Made by a program: the position numbers and the translations under genes. This document shows, piece by piece, positions 31,080 through 46,139 of a stretch of 64,000 bases of DNA; position 1 is the first letter of the stretch, and the number at the start of each line of letters is the position of its first letter. The notes beneath the pieces were generated by a model, which worked only from the letters and a program-made list of their open reading frames with translations, made no database searches and had not been told where the DNA came from. Origin of the DNA: Silurus meridionalis. Taxonomy: Eukaryota; Chordata; Actinopteri; Siluriformes; Siluridae. The stretch spans positions 19,650,277 through 19,714,276 of the forward strand of contig NC_060896.1 of the NCBI RefSeq assembly GCF_014805685.1, in the 5' to 3' direction.

Positions 31080-32635
31080 TAAATACCAAAATTTGTAAAA
31101 ATTATTTAATAACGATGAAAGAAAGTAAGGAAAGTAAGAAAGAAAGATAAAAAATAATATATAATAATAATAATATGTTTTTCTGCTTCTTCATTGCAAG
31201 CATTTTGTGTGATATCTACTTTTCAGAATATTTACTAATAATAAAATAAAAGCGTTCATATTGTAACGCAATCATCCGATTTTCTTGCGTCTGTTGGATG
31301 TATGGAATGTTTTGTGTGTTCTAGTGTTGCTATCACTGACCATAGTCACACAGGTCCTCGCATTTCAGAGAAAAAACTAACTGTGTAAATGTGAAGGAGA
31401 GAGAGTTATGTGTCGTCTTTTTGTTCTCATTCAGATCTGAGTGACAGAGTGTATTGTGTTTCTTCTGGTGTGTAACCTGCTGTGATGATTATCTATTATT
31501 CACACACAACCATTCCTGCATGAGTCAAACGTGCAGGTAAAGTGGTGCTCAACAAACGCTGATGATTCCGACAGTACTCTGTATACCTTTTTAACAAATA
31601 CAATATCTACTTTTGACAATATCAAATCCGAAAGAGTTGTGAAGGGGGAAAGGCAGACTACATATAGATTGCTACACTGGAATTGAGCAATCATGCTCCT
31701 TACCTGGAGACAGGATGTCTATAATTTAAACATTTTCAATTTTAATATATCTGTCATACAAACCCCAAGTTGACTAAGCAAATTGAATTACAAATGACAG
31801 TCAGGAACACTGCAGTATTCTTAAAATACTGAGTTCCTCAACTTGAAGTGGTGTTAATATTATTTCAACCTTATACAGCTGTATATTACAGTACACAGTG
31901 AAACAAAACAATTGACCATGGTGCTGTGACAACATAGTGTTACATGAGATAACACAGAACTACCAAAGTGCACATGTGCATACGTGTGGAAAGAAAAACA
32001 AAACAACAGCACAGTAAATTTCTTTAATAGTGCTAATTACAGCTAATGTAGATGTGGAACACATTGCAGTGAAATGACCATATTTTGTATAATGGCAGAA
32101 TGCTAATTACCTGACTATTGAGCACAACAAAAGCAACTTTAACCCATACATTTTTATTTTACTGAGAGGTTTGGTGCAAGAAAACCCTTAATTTTTTTGC
32201 CAAGCCTACAACTATTACAACATTTCAAGTACAACTGTAAAATGGAACAGAACTTAAATATCTTGTGGTTTCATTACATTATAAATAATGAATCAAGACT
32301 CTTGAGTGGCATGTTTAACCAAATGTATGCTAACAAGAAAGCATAACTAGCCTTGTTTTCAGTCTCTGAAGGTTGGAATATTATCAATTAGGTCAGTTAA
32401 AGTCACACTGGCACTATGTAGCTGTATACTCTACACAATTGACTTTGCCAATTTAGTACTTTTTGAAGGTACTATTTTAAGTTATTATACTATTTGTAAA
32501 ACAGTACAAAAAAAAAAGGTTATGCTAACAACATATTTGGATTTAGATTATTTACTCTTTTTATTGTTGCCACTGGCTTGCTAATTAGGAATAAACTTAC
32601 AGGAAGTAATTTCTGACAGTAAAATATATATTCAT
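31080..32635. other. No gene recognised
   Basis: AT-rich sequence. No exon with splice signals, RNA gene or element seen. Confidence 0.5.
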
Positions 32636-32639
32636 TATA

Positions 32640-32722
32640 TATTTAATCCTGTCAAGCTGCTTTAGGACAATGTCCATTGTTAAAAACGCTACACAAATAA
32701 AACTAAATTGAATTGAATTCTA
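32640..32722 (+). mobile_element. L2-type LINE 3' tail
   Basis: The blocks aagctgctttaggacaatgt, acgctacacaaataaaac and ATTGA pentamers match the tail at 8985-9062 of the L2 fragment in this window. Confidence 0.8.
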
Positions 32723-33099
32723 TTTTTTTGTGATATGGGCTGTGTAGGATCGGAGTGTGACACCCCTGAAATTACTCAATTAACAAGTTACATTAAAAAG
32801 CAGGCAAACCACTTGATCCAACCACTGGATAGTGAATCTAATAGATTAAGACCAGACGTTTTGTTTATGTGATGGTTTGTTGAGTGCTACCTTATTAACC
32901 CATCATTTTTGTTTAATTGTGCACAAGGTTATGTTTATTTATTGCTATTTAATTCTTGCTGGCTGTAATTGAAGACCCACACAGAGTATATTTCTTTAGA
33001 AATAAAATCTGCCATCAATCACTTCGGTGGTGGGCTGTACATTTCACACCTAGGCCTTCAGTGGTGTCCTACCTGAATCATTCCACGTCTTAATACCAT

Positions 33100-33735
33100 C
33101 ATTATGATTCCATGGCTATAGAATCCGTCAACATTATACATATATGCAGTATAACAGAGAGCTGCATCACATGCAGGTGAGAATGAATATCATTACTGAA
33201 GCAAGAAACACAGTTTCACAAGTCTCCTTTAACTGCAGCCACAGCTGCCCTGCATACATCATCTTTAACAGAAACATCAATACTAACCTCAAACAAAGAC
33301 CCTGGGTTTTTAGTGCATTTCTGTATGGAAACCCCAGGGATAGAAATCTTCGTGGGGATTTTTGTGCAAATTCTACAAAGAACATGCAAAAGTACAAATC
33401 ATTAACGATAAAGCTGTCAGCAACTGTTTTAAACTGTTTTGATCAACCTTTCTTCAAGATTCCCAGCTTTTCTTGTCCGTCTTGAAAATGTCCTTGTATG
33501 TATATCTGTGACCAAATCATTTGCTTCCACCTCTTTCATCCATTGTGGAATGGAAAACAGCTATTTAGTCTACACTAATAAATTTAAGCTTGTGAAGTTC
33601 GCTACAGATGCAGTTTGCCATCTCGGAATAGTGCACACTCTGACCATCCCATCAAAGGACATAAAAATGCTGATGTTATTGTATGCCTGCTAGATGGCCA
33701 TGTGTCACCAACTCAAAATCTTATTGGTTAAAAGG
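33100..33735 (+). repeat. Unclassified dispersed repeat, copy 1
   Basis: The part 33470-33735 is homologous to the reverse complement of 50870-51120. Shared blocks include atctgtgaccaaat, cattgtggaatg, aacagctatt, gcttgtg, gctacagatgc and gtgtcaccaactcaaaat. A 113-codon frame (33144-33485) on the left part has no recognisable motif. Confidence 0.75.
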
Positions 33736-34160
33736 CAATAGCTTCATTCTCATATATTTGAAACTACAGGTGATCACACTATTGATTCTGAGGCAAATTT
33801 ATTTGATCCTGGCAATACATGATGACTGAAATATGACTGGATAGAAACATAAACATATACATACACTATTGAAAGAAGTTGAAACCAAAATAATAGATAT
33901 GAAATAAGAGAGTGAAAAAAAAAGAGAATAGACAATTGGGAGAAAAAATATATTCAAATGCAGGGCAGTGATTCTATGTTTTAGTCAGCAGAGAAGGCCT
34001 TGCTGGTCCTGATGCTCTGCCACTGAATTATTTATGTTTTATGATTTTTGAAGCTTTGGATTATTATTTGCTAAATATTATTGTATGCGAATAAAGTAAC
34101 AAATGAAGAAACTGATTGACATTAAAAGTATCCATTAAAGATCCAGTTACTTATATTTGT
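33736..34160. other. No gene recognised
   Basis: Nothing identifiable. Confidence 0.5.
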
Positions 34161-34164
34161 TTGT

Positions 34165-34450
34165 TTGTACATGCATTTATTCATTCATTCACCTTCAGTA
34201 ACTACTTTATCCTGTTCATAATACTCTAGTTTCAGGTCTATGCTGGGACCACTGGATGTAAGGTGTGAATAAACACTGGATGGTACACCAATCCATTACA
34301 GTCCCCAATCCACACACTCATTCACACCTAGAGCAACTCACTGCACACAGTGCTCTTAGTGGCATGGTTTATTGGGACAAAGGTGGCAGGAAATTCACCC
34401 GAACATGGGGAAACCTGCACAGACAGTAACCCAAACACATAGGAGGTACC
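34165..34450 (-). mobile_element. Dispersed teleost repeat with CATTCATTC end, copy 2
   Basis: ttcattcattcaccttcagt, aactactttatcctg, aacactggatggtacaccaa, ctcattcacacctagagca and gacagtaacccaa follow the order of the copy at 12709. Confidence 0.65.
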
Positions 34451-34753
34451 TGCTGTGTCATGCTAATTACAAATAAATACAAAAATAAAAAGAAGTAAAC
34501 TTTTATATTTTAGGCAACTTTCTTTTATTTCATTTTCATTTTATTTTGAGTGACATACAGCATTCTTTTTTTTCTCAGGGATGTGTGGATTTTTTTCTCA
34601 TTTTTGTTGCTCATGATGTATTGTTTCCCTTTTGTCTCATCTGTCAGTTCACGGACAAAGAATGATAGACAAGATAATGAACAAGGGCTCTGGGGATCAA
34701 TCAGTGACACCACACTTCCTGTATTAGTCTGTCAAATGCTGTTCGCTTATCCA

Positions 34754-34754
<1 letters not shown>

Positions 34755-34812
<58 letters not shown>
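34755..34812 (+). repeat. (CA)n microsatellite
   Basis: Uninterrupted CA units. Confidence 0.97.
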
Positions 34813-34814
<2 letters not shown>

Positions 34815-35570
34815 CACACATACTGAGAAAGGTAACAACTTTCAAAAAGTGTAAAGTGTATGGGGCAGCAGTGCATCCTTAAATCAAGTCTAACATTAAG
34901 CATTAAACTTTCTTGCAATAAATAACTAAAATCAACTAGATTATGATGAAAAAATATGAATAATAAACTAGCAAAAGTATTATTATACTTATTCTAAATA
35001 AGTATATTCATAAGAAATCAGCACAATAGGCAAAATAGTGTAAATTGAAAATTATATAAAACAGATTAATATTCTAGATTACAGATATTTGTACTTGCTA
35101 ATACAGAAATGACGAGTCTTAATTTTATATGATATCAGTTTATCAGTATTGTAACCTGACTGGTGGTATGATAATTATGGCGATTTTCTTACATACGGTT
35201 AGTGTTTTAATTCAGCATATTAGGATCAGTTCCTCATGTTCTCAGGTACTACATATAAACTAAATACAAATTTGTACAAATTGAAAATAAAAGATGAATA
35301 AAAAAAGATGATCTACTTCAACTACACAAAAGATCAGAACAAACTGAACAGATAGTGTAAGTGTTTTAATTAGACCATTTCATTGTGTGTCCAGGATACG
35401 GAGGATACTTTACCATATTGAAAACTGGTATGTTAGTGTGCTAGGGTGCTTACAACCCACATGCGCACAGCTCTTGGCTTGAAATCAACAGATATTCTGG
35501 CTAATGGCTGTGTCTCAGCCTTACCATCTGTCTCTACTCTATCTCTCGTATCATCTAACACATACACACG
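34815..35570. other. No gene recognised
   Basis: AT-rich; nothing identifiable. Confidence 0.5.
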
Positions 35571-35572
35571 TG

Positions 35573-35573
<1 letters not shown>

Positions 35574-35644
<71 letters not shown>
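35574..35644 (+). repeat. (CA)n microsatellite
   Basis: About 35 uninterrupted CA units. Confidence 0.97.
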
Positions 35645-35647
<3 letters not shown>

Positions 35648-35987
35648 TCACTTCCAGGTTTGGGATTTTCTGCTCTTCTACAATTTCCATTCAAAACACA
35701 GCCTTGAAGAGATGTCAAATAAAAAAAGGGGGTTGCCTGTGTTCTGTTATGTTTTAAATTGCAGCCATACCGACACAGCTGAATTGTAAACCTGCAGAAA
35801 GCAGCTCTAAGGAGTATATTTGCATCAGGGAGGGCTAGGATGGACAGTGTGACATGATCCAGCTTTTTTTTTTCTGCCTTGCTTGGCATTTCCTGTAGAT
35901 CTCTCATCCATGTTTTAAATCATATAGGAAACAAAAAGGCAAACAAATTAGCAGTGTGAGAGATGGAAGAATAGTGGGAGGCTATAC

Positions 35988-35991
<4 letters not shown>

Positions 35992-36074
<83 letters not shown>
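35992..36074 (+). repeat. (CT)n then (AT)n compound microsatellite
   Basis: CT units to about 36030, then AT units to 36074, the same CT-to-TA transition seen at 18762. Confidence 0.96.
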
Positions 36075-36078
<4 letters not shown>

Positions 36079-36079
36079 C

Positions 36080-37035
36080 TTTTGTTTGTTTGTTTTTAAT
36101 ATATATACTATATTGACTCCCACTTTAAACTGTTGTACTGTTAGTGATAACAGCAATTGGATGAACATGAAAATGCATGATACTATAAACAAATAAAAAT
36201 ATATGATTTGTCCTTTACCAACACAAATGTGCAGAAAATGATTCAGAGTGAAAAAGGCTCACAGAACCCTGTTATTTTGCCATTACAGAATGTATTCACA
36301 TCACAACTTAATATATGAACCATGTGATAGATGGTCTAACACATGGAAAGGGAGAGAAATGGTGCTGAAACAGCCAGACATAAAAAGTGCTTCACTTTAT
36401 ACTATAATGTTGAGTGCTACTATATACTAGGTATGATAGGGTACATATGATGATTGTGGTTTCAGTAAGGGACTGCAACCAGAGAACGTGCACATCTTAC
36501 GCTTCTCGATATAATATATAATTCAATCTCACAACCTAAATTTTCCTCAGAACACTAGGTTTTATAAAAAGTAGTTCATTATGTGTTTTAATTATTTGTT
36601 CATGTTTAGTATTGCATTTATTTCCAGATCTATTTTCAATATTAATTTTATTTTAAATTCATACCTCACAGTAATATTTAATGGTATATATATTACAGTG
36701 AGTACTTTTCTTCTAGATTTAAATGTTAAAATTTTATTATGGTAATCGAATATAATGTTTTACTATCAACAAATGATTAGACAACTGTTTGTTTTATCTG
36801 TTTCACTTCTGTACCAATGTTATTGGAGATTCACACCCTTCCCTGTTTCCTATCACCTTGCTCACCAGCAGTTCATTATAGAGTTACAATATTCTATACA
36901 CAAAAACTCAACAGTGTCTGGACTAAACAGTGTCCTCTCAATGTCACTATTTATTCTGCTTATCTCTGACAGCTCCTCAAAATCCCACAATGCACATACT
37001 GTACAAGGTCAAAGAGAAGGAAGCACTACAGGGAT
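36080..37035. other. No gene recognised
   Basis: AT-rich spacer before the DIRS element. Confidence 0.5.
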
Positions 37036-37144
37036 GCCGGCAGTGTGGCATTGAGATGCAACGTCTCGTTCCCTCAGAGAACTAGGGTTACATACGTAAC
37101 CTAGAGATGTTCCCTTTCAGGTACTCGAGCTGTGTCACAACGCT

Positions 37145-37592
37145 TCAGGAACGAGTGTCTTTTAGGGTGGACGGAGCCAACCCTTTGGTAAACTGTCCTT
37201 GGAGGAATTCCAGCACTGAATCAACCATTGTGGACACAGTGGACTGGATCCAAATGGTGGTGCTCACACCACGTAGAGAACAGTTGCCATCTTGAGGCAT
37301 ATGACCTCCTTGTGGAGGAAACTCTGAAGTGGAAAACAGCCAAAGTCTCCACAACTCTGGATGGGGGTGAATCATGGCCCCCCCAGCCTGAGAGATGAGG
37401 ATCCCTCTTCCTAAAGAGGGCTACTCCAGAACTCCCGTAAGCGGCGCAATGGGGGGAAGGGGTACAGGCATAGCCTAGTCCACGCCTGAGCCATGGCATC
37501 CAGCCCCAGAGGGGTTGGAGCAGTAAGGGATAACCAGAGAGGACAGTGCGACATCTCTCAAGACACAAACAGGTCCACCTGGGCTTTGCCAA
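37145..37592 (-). pseudogene. DIRS tyrosine recombinase, N-terminal part only
   Basis: The frame reads STRRSYASRWQLFSTWCEHH, then VLEFLQGQFTKGLAPSTLK, the helical core-binding domain that precedes the catalytic domain in DIRS and phage-type integrases. The catalytic R-HxR-Y part is absent because the element ends soon after. Confidence 0.75.
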
Positions 37593-37632
37593 ACCTCTTC
37601 CAAATCTGCTCCACCACCTGAGGATGTAGCCG

Positions 37633-38761
37633 CTATTCCCCGGGTCTCAACCCCTGCCTCGACAGGGTGTCTGCTGCTTCATTCAGCCAGCCCAGGATGG
37701 AAGCTGCTCTCTCACGCAGAGGGGCTTCCCCTGGGCCCACAGTGGCGCGAGCGCAGACCTTCCTGATGGTTGATTTACGAGACCACTGAGGTGTTGCCGA
37801 CCGGATCAGCACGTGGTGATCTCTGAGGTCTGGAAGCACGGCCATCTTCTCTATGCAAGTTATGTGCCACAGTAGATTGGGCCCTTCCCATAAACCTTGA
37901 GTGGAGTGGCCACTCATGACCACTCCCCTCCCCCTGAGAGACGCATCCCTTGTAAGCATGACATGACAAAAAGGAACTGAGACAGGAACCCGGGATCTCT
38001 TCAAACATCTAAGTTTCTGAGCCACCACTGAAGGGGTCTCATGTAAATGAGGCCAAGTGGAATAACACTGGACACAACTCCCATGAGCCCTGGCAGTTTC
38101 TGGAACGGCTTGACAGTAAGTGACTGTCCTTCTCTGACCCTCCTGATGGCCATAAGGATGGACACAATGCAAGCAGAGGAAAGCTGCACACGTGTAGTGG
38201 TCAAATCCCATATGATGCCAAGATGGGTGGTTCTCTGTAATGGAGAAAGCACAGTCTTCCTGGCATTTGGCTGAAACCCCAGAGCCTTCATGTGAGTGAG
38301 AACCAGTCATCAATATAGTTGAGGATGCAGATGCCCACAAGTCTCATGAGATCCAGAGTGGCATTGACACATTTTGTGAAGGTGCAGGGTGAGAGGGCAA
38401 GGTCAAACATGAGAACTCAATACTGGTTAGCTTTGGCCTCGAAAACGAACCTCAGGAACTTCCTGTGAGAAGGAAGGATGGATACATGGAAGAATGCATA
38501 CTTTAGATCTACCATGACAAAACAGTCCTCAGATCTGATCTGAGAAATGTCCTGCTTGAGGGTCAGCATCCTGAACCTAAGTCTCAAGAGTAAGCGGTTC
38601 AGCTGACATAGATCTAGGATAGGACACAACCCACTGTCCTTTTTGGGAACTATGAAGTACTGGCTGTAGAACCGTTCTGATGGAGGGACCACCTCAATGG
38701 CCTCCTTCCTCAAGAAAGTGCTTACTTCCTGTTCCATTACCAGCGCCTGCTCGGTTCCCAC
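37633..38761 (-). pseudogene. DIRS reverse transcriptase and RNase H (broken)
   Basis: The frame 38761-38417 reads EQEVSTFLRKEAIEVVPPSE, then SQYFIVPKKDSGL, ILDLCQLNRLL, FVMVDLKYAFFHVSI (first catalytic Asp) and FLRFVFEAKANQY. NYIDDW (catalytic pair) is encoded at 38301-38320. Further down are SPLQRTTHLGIIWDLTT and MRPLQWWLRN, then an RNase H-like region with LTRDASLRGRGVVMSGHS, LPDLRDHHVLIRS and a closing NEAADTLSRQGLRPGE. Several frameshifts and stops are present. Confidence 0.88.
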
Positions 38762-39066
38762 CAGAGTGGGAAGGACCCCGTCGAAGCGGGGCGGACAAGA
38801 CCCGAATTGATTCTAATAGTCACCATCAGATCCCCAGAACATCCTATGTCAGGTCGAAGCCCTCTTATTGAAAATGACAGTCCTCAGATTTGCCATCTCC
38901 CGGGGCTTTGACCCAGAGCGCCATGCAGGATCTCTGACAAGGGAGTGCACGACGCGATGCTCCATTTCTGTGCCTCCAGCGTGGAGGTGCTGGGTAGATT
39001 TTGGGGCTGTGCCCACCGTACAGTGGAGCTCTTGAACCTGGCCACCCAAGGCACCTCTCACATCTA

Positions 39067-40676
<1,610 letters not shown>

Positions 40677-40731
40677 TAGCTTCTGCAGCAGGTTAGCCTG
40701 ATACACCTGCAACACCACTATGGTTGACTGG

Positions 40732-40992
40732 CTAAGGTGTAAGCCTTCCCCATGAGGGTGTTATCGAACTGCCACGCCGCTCTGCCTTGGCAAGAGTGGG
40801 GTCAGAACTGCGAGGAGTAAGGGCACCCATCTCGAGAAGTGCCCGGCAGGAACAGAGCGAACGCAGAGACATGCACGCGCAGTGCTGGCAGTTGGCTCCC
40901 TCGAAAACTGACTTAGCGTGTTCCGCTTCCAAGCATGCCACACACAAGCTGTGCGTATCCCCCAGTGATATAGCCGTGGCAGGGAGGAACAC
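40732..40992 (-). pseudogene. DIRS gag-like fragment
   Basis: The frame reads ISLGDTHSLCVACLEAEHAK, then a block NCQHCACMSLRSL. The pattern C-x2-C-x4-H followed by C-x2-C resembles the zinc-binding region in the gag-like ORF of fish DIRS elements. It is cut on its downstream side near the Tc1 insertion at 40676. Confidence 0.65.
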
Positions 40993-41270
40993 GCAGCCAT
41001 AATTTGTGCTTGGCTTTCATTGTTACTTTCATTTTCTCTTATTTTCTTTTTTTGAGACAAACGATAGACAAACAATAACAGATATACACAGAGCACTTTG
41101 TGAATAAACAGAAGCCGGCACCGGCTTTACTCCATGTGTGTTTTATAGCTACCTGGTCATGACATCACCCCGCCCGCTGACGCCGCGCGTCCAATTTGGC
41201 TCATTACACACATTATGTCAGAGCGTGGACAACACGTTCGCGTTCCCAAAGCGTTTCTGAAAGGGAAAGA

Positions 41271-42850
41271 AACACAAAATATACATATAACTGCAGTTAG
41301 CAATATCTCTATATTGAGACCCTGATATAAAGCAAATAAAAGCATAAGGACAAACATCATATTAGGATTACAGCCCTGTTATTATAGTTATTTGAATTGT
41401 TGTTTGGATGGGGGACTATTTAATGTTTGTTTCAAACCCATGATTTCTGACAGAGCAAATTCATGCTCCTGCCATTCAATGACTGCAATTTTCAGCTTTT
41501 TTATATATTTGTTTACCTTTACAGTCTACAACTGTTACTGTTTGTAAAGCTTTCATTGGCCATCATACATCTAAATTCATACACATTGTCTGAGTGTAGG
41601 TTTTAAAGACATAGTTTTGGAATGATATTGGATTGCTTTTGGTAAATCTATCATCTGTTCTAATGAAGACCATTCTAATCTGAGACACATGGAAATACGA
41701 GGTGTGAATGACTATCCATCTTAATATCAATAGTACAAGACAACAGTAGACAAAACAATCAATAGTACACTAAATGTTTTTTTTTTCTCTAGTGTTTATC
41801 TTTTCCACACTGATGACTATCACAATCTTGCATGTGTTCATGAATCCAGTAACACCACTTAGCTGTATATAGCTGTACGATTTACAGAATAACACTGGAT
41901 AACAGTGAATATTTGAAAAGTTCACCATTTCGATGTCTTAACCAGAAAGACCCTATTTACTGGAATTAGTTATTCAAGAAAATGTCACAAAAATCACTCA
42001 AAACAAACAAATTTAAAATCAAATGCAATTAGATATCACACAGCTCAAATGGTTTTGGATCCTTGTGCAGTTTTATGTTTAAACACTATCCATTTGAAGC
42101 CTTTTCTTCTTTTTGTCTGCCTTTGTGGTACTTATTCCATCTGGCAGTTATGTAGGTGCTGAGTTTAGAAGAGGCAAGTGATCATCAGACAGTTTTTAAT
42201 TGTGTATGTGATGTTTTTTTGGCCAGATGGCTGCTGAGTAGAGATATGAGCCTCTACAGACAGACAGCAGGACCTCGGATTAGCAAGAGTGAGTGAGAGT
42301 TGCAAAGGGAAAGAAAAAGCAAGATTGAAGGATAAGGCATCCAGAGTGAAGCCAATGTGTCTCAGCATGCTCTTACCCCTGTTAACACACAGCAGCAAAT
42401 CAAAATCTGCCATAATTTTACCCATCAGCTTAAGCCAATATGAGCATTCATGTCAGTGGGTCAGGTGCAGAGAAAAAATTAATCAAGGTTTTTTGAAGCA
42501 TAGCCAGGTCCATATATTTTTTTAATTTTATTACAGCGGTAAAAAAATCACAAAACCATTTTTACGAGGTCAATTTAATAACATTTATTAAAGTAGTTAA
42601 GATAGTTATTCAATGTTTTTGTGTCAATGATTAATTGATTACCTCTAAATAATTAAATATCTAATACAATTTTAATATCTTATTAAATTATATTGATAAT
42701 GTCAATTTCCTTTTGTCATTTAGTTTATTTAAGATATTGTGAGTCAGACAAAAAGATAGACAAACAGACAGACTGACTAGCAGACAGATATCTAGCTAGG
42801 TAGGTAGGTCAGTAGGGAGGTTTCTGGATAGTTAGAAACTGTACAAAGAA
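41271..42850. other. No gene recognised
   Basis: AT-rich sequence with a degenerate GACA/GATA/TAGG tract at about 42745-42825. No exon or element identified. Confidence 0.5.
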
Positions 42851-42854
42851 AGAT

Positions 42855-44640
42855 ACAATCCTAATTCCAAACATTTTGGGATGCTATATAACATGTAAAT
42901 AAAACAGTATGCAGTGTTTTACAAATCTCATAAACCCATATTTTATTCACAATAAAACATAGAATCTATATTAAGTGTTTAAACTGAGAAAATGTACCAA
43001 TATTAGGAAAACATCATGCAATTTAATTTAATGGCTGTAGCTGTTTGGATGGGACTGCAAAAGGCCAGAAAAGTAAGTGTTATTAAAATGAAACAGGACC
43101 TCTTTACATACAATTAGGTTAATTGGCAACAAATCAGTAACAAAGAGACTGAGTCTACAAATTATGTAAAAATTCAAGAAAAATGTTCCTCAATATTGAA
43201 TAAATTAATATTTAATGTTTCATGGACCCTGTGTCCTCCAAACTAAAGAGTAATGGTGTCAGGCTGGAAAACCGACGTTACATAGACCGAGGTTTTATTG
43301 ATTGAACACAGAATGCATCCACAGTACCAACAAAGTCTATAGAATCTGGTATGTCTGTAAGAAAGGTAGAGTCCGAGCGAACCGCTATAATCATTAGAAA
43401 GGGAAGGTCCAACGGAACCCGTATTATCCTTAGTATGGTAAAGTCCAACGGAAGGTAAGTTCCACTAGGCGTGTTTTCCATGTAAGTTCCCCAGCGTAAA
43501 CTGTAGAACGAACGGGGACTCTGGGAAAGGGCATACCTTAAAGTAGGGAAGAGTGGAGATGAGCGGCAGGTGCAGGTACTTAGTATGATGGAGAGGTGCT
43601 GCGGGCGTGCAGAGTGTTGAGGGGTGGCATGGCCGGCGGTTCCCTGACAAAAGGAATCATCTGGCTTGTTATCAGCACTCAGTTCAAATGCCTGCTCTCT
43701 AATGGTATGACGGTGCTTTAGTGCCTATGGAATGGGCAGCATGCACTCTTGGAAAGGATTAATTAATGCTGAAAGGTATTAGTAAAGGTTTTAGTGCAAC
43801 ATATGCTTCTATCCAGATGACATATTTTTCATTAGAGGACGTATATATCTGCATCTATTTCAATAGCATGGCTTTACAGTAGACGAGTTTGGGTGCTGAC
43901 CTGCTCTGCTGCAGTTCAGACCTTTACTAACTGAAAAATATGACAAAGAATATGCAGAACTGTTGCTAGAATCAGCTAGCTAGAATCCTGTATCAGAGAC
44001 AAACTGGACAATATGAGGTGATATAAAAAAGTTTTTCGTGACTAATAGTGATAGCTGGTGCTGGTGCTGGTGCTGGTGCAATAGCGGAAGAACATCACAG
44101 GAAAAAGAACGAGCTCAGCCCCCGAAAAGGTCGAAACTATTTAGCAACATGTGCATGATGATCATTGGAGAACAATCCTCATGATCTCACTTCTGCACCC
44201 ACCCTACTTGCCAGATTTGGCAAGTTGACTTTGTCCACTTCCTGAAGATAAAAACCCAGTTCAAAGGTTGCTGTATTGACATCATTGCAGGGATTTAACT
44301 CAAATCGCAGAAAGTTCGAAAAGAGGTTTTCCAGGACACATTCCATAAGTGGAATACAGTGGAGCACTGTATTGCTGTGCAACGGGGATTATTTTGAAGG
44401 TGATAGTGTGCAAATGTAAATACATATTGTACTTACTTGTAAATAGATAGAGTCTCGAAACCTTTTGATACCACCTCATATTTAATTCCCCAAAACTCCA
44501 GTGAATAGTCTCCAGTTCCCAGACATATATACAAACTGTTGGGTTTATGAGATTTGCAAACCATTATAAAGTATATATTTTTTTATTTACATTTTACACA
44601 GCATCCCAACTTCGGACTTGTACTGTAGATACACTATTTC
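42855..44640 (+). mobile_element. Old IS630/Tc1-related DNA transposon, decayed
   Basis: The left end (aattccaaacattttggga, ttacaaatctcataaaccca, tattttattcacaata) and right end (tatgagatttgcaaaccatt, ttacattttacacagcatcc, caactt) are inverted versions of each other. They match, from memory, a common teleost DNA transposon with an accgattccaaaaaagttgg-type terminus. Internal blocks agcttgttatcagc-like (43662), atgggcagcatgcactcttg (43733) and tgcagttcagacctttacta (43912) follow that family's transposase order. No open frame remains. Confidence 0.75.
43257..43648 (-). mobile_element. LTR-like insertion (TGTCAGG...CCTGACA, 392 bp)
   Basis: The ends TGTCAGG and CCTGACA form a perfect 7-bp inverted pair of the TG...CA type. 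The flanks aatgg and aaagg could be a 5-bp target duplication with one mismatch. The host transposon's sequence order resumes on either side, which supports an insertion. The complement of gttttatt near 43290 gives an AATAAA on the minus strand, suggesting a solo LTR in minus orientation. No internal retroelement domain is present. Confidence 0.6.
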
Positions 44641-44644
44641 TATT

Positions 44645-46130
44645 GATATAATCCATATTTTAATAAATATCCTTGCCTTTAAAAAGTTGGGCATGTGCTG
44701 TAGATGCACCATTTTATGGATATAATCCAAAGTTTAATAAACATCCTTTTTTTTTAATAAAGTTTCAGACACCGAGCTGAATGTTGGTGTTTTCATATTT
44801 AATGCATGTTTATTTTTCTTTGTCACCTTCATAGGAGTTGAATGTGAGTCTATGAAAATCGATAGCATGGGCAGAGAGGCAATTTAAATGCTAATTTTGC
44901 CAGTGAGAAGGTCAGCAACATTTTGGATGGAATAATGAAGGTTAGCAAAAAAAAGAAGAGAAAAAAAGAAAAAAAACAACACGTCAATTGAGATGCTAAT
45001 TAAAGTGAAGTGCCAGATTTGGACTGTACAATCGTTACCACATGGGTGCATCGTATCCAATTAGGGGGTTAATCATTACAAAATTGAAATTATTTAAAAG
45101 TAAAAAATATATAAAAGGATAAATTGATAAATAGATTGATGTAATGATTGAACTCTTAAGGTAAATGACATTGGCCCTCTTAGCCAGTTACTGTCCCCAG
45201 CTCCAACTTTTAAATGCACTGAGGACTCTAAGCAGAGATGACAGAATTACTTGGGCTTTATTGGCATCTTTGGGTTTATAATTGAATAGAACAGAAGATA
45301 TACAGAGGTGAATTTATTTATGGCATTCTAAATAACAATAAACAAATAAGGTTTCTCTGCTTATATTAAACCTGTCAATTTATACATTATGCACTTTACA
45401 TTGTACAACAGTGTTTAGAACAACAGTGAATTTCTTTTCTGTAAAAAGCTGTTTACACGTTTACCCACAAAGCTCAAACATTTAAAGCATCAAAGTCAAA
45501 AGCGATCCCATATTAACCTACTCATTTCCTGACCAATGATTTTTTTGTTATGCCAATTAAAAGCCTAATATTTTGACATTTTCGGCTTATCTTTTCCAGA
45601 GAAATGTATCATTTACACAATTCTTGTCAAACTATAACATTAAATCTTTCCTGGAAACACCATCTTGTCTCTGTTTCGGCCTTCAAGTTGACAGGACAGA
45701 AAATAACTGCCAGTGAGCATTGCCAAGATGTCCACAGAGTAGACAGATTTTACTAGAAAGACTTCAGTGTGTGTGAAAGAAAGAGAGTGACAGAAGCAGT
45801 TTGCCAGGGTTTTGTGGTGTCCCGCTGTCTTTACGAACGTGGCAGGTTTTAACCTTCTTATCAGTAGACAAAAAGAGACAGATAGTAGAGAAGGTCACAG
45901 ATTAAAAAAAATTCTTATCATTTATCAACTTATGAGACAAACACCGAAAAAGGCACCACAACCAGGGCTTGGTTTGTCTTCTTGGGTGATTTTCATAACA
46001 TGGTAATCTGGTTAAACAAATCAATCATACTGTAAGTAGATAGTTTAATGGTTAGTTTGAAGATTAGTTTTATGAGTAGGTTGATTAGCTCACTAACTAA
46101 ATAATTAGTGTTTTCTATCTGCAATATCCA
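44645..46130. other. No gene recognised
   Basis: AT-rich; nothing identifiable. Confidence 0.5.
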
Positions 46131-46139
46131 GTAGCTAGG

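Noticed and set aside
33144..33485. 113-codon frame
   Set aside because: Lies in an unclassified repeat and has no recognisable motif; the second repeat copy does not preserve a matching frame.
38680..38871. Plus-strand frames in the DIRS element
   Set aside because: Antisense to the clear reverse transcriptase frame.
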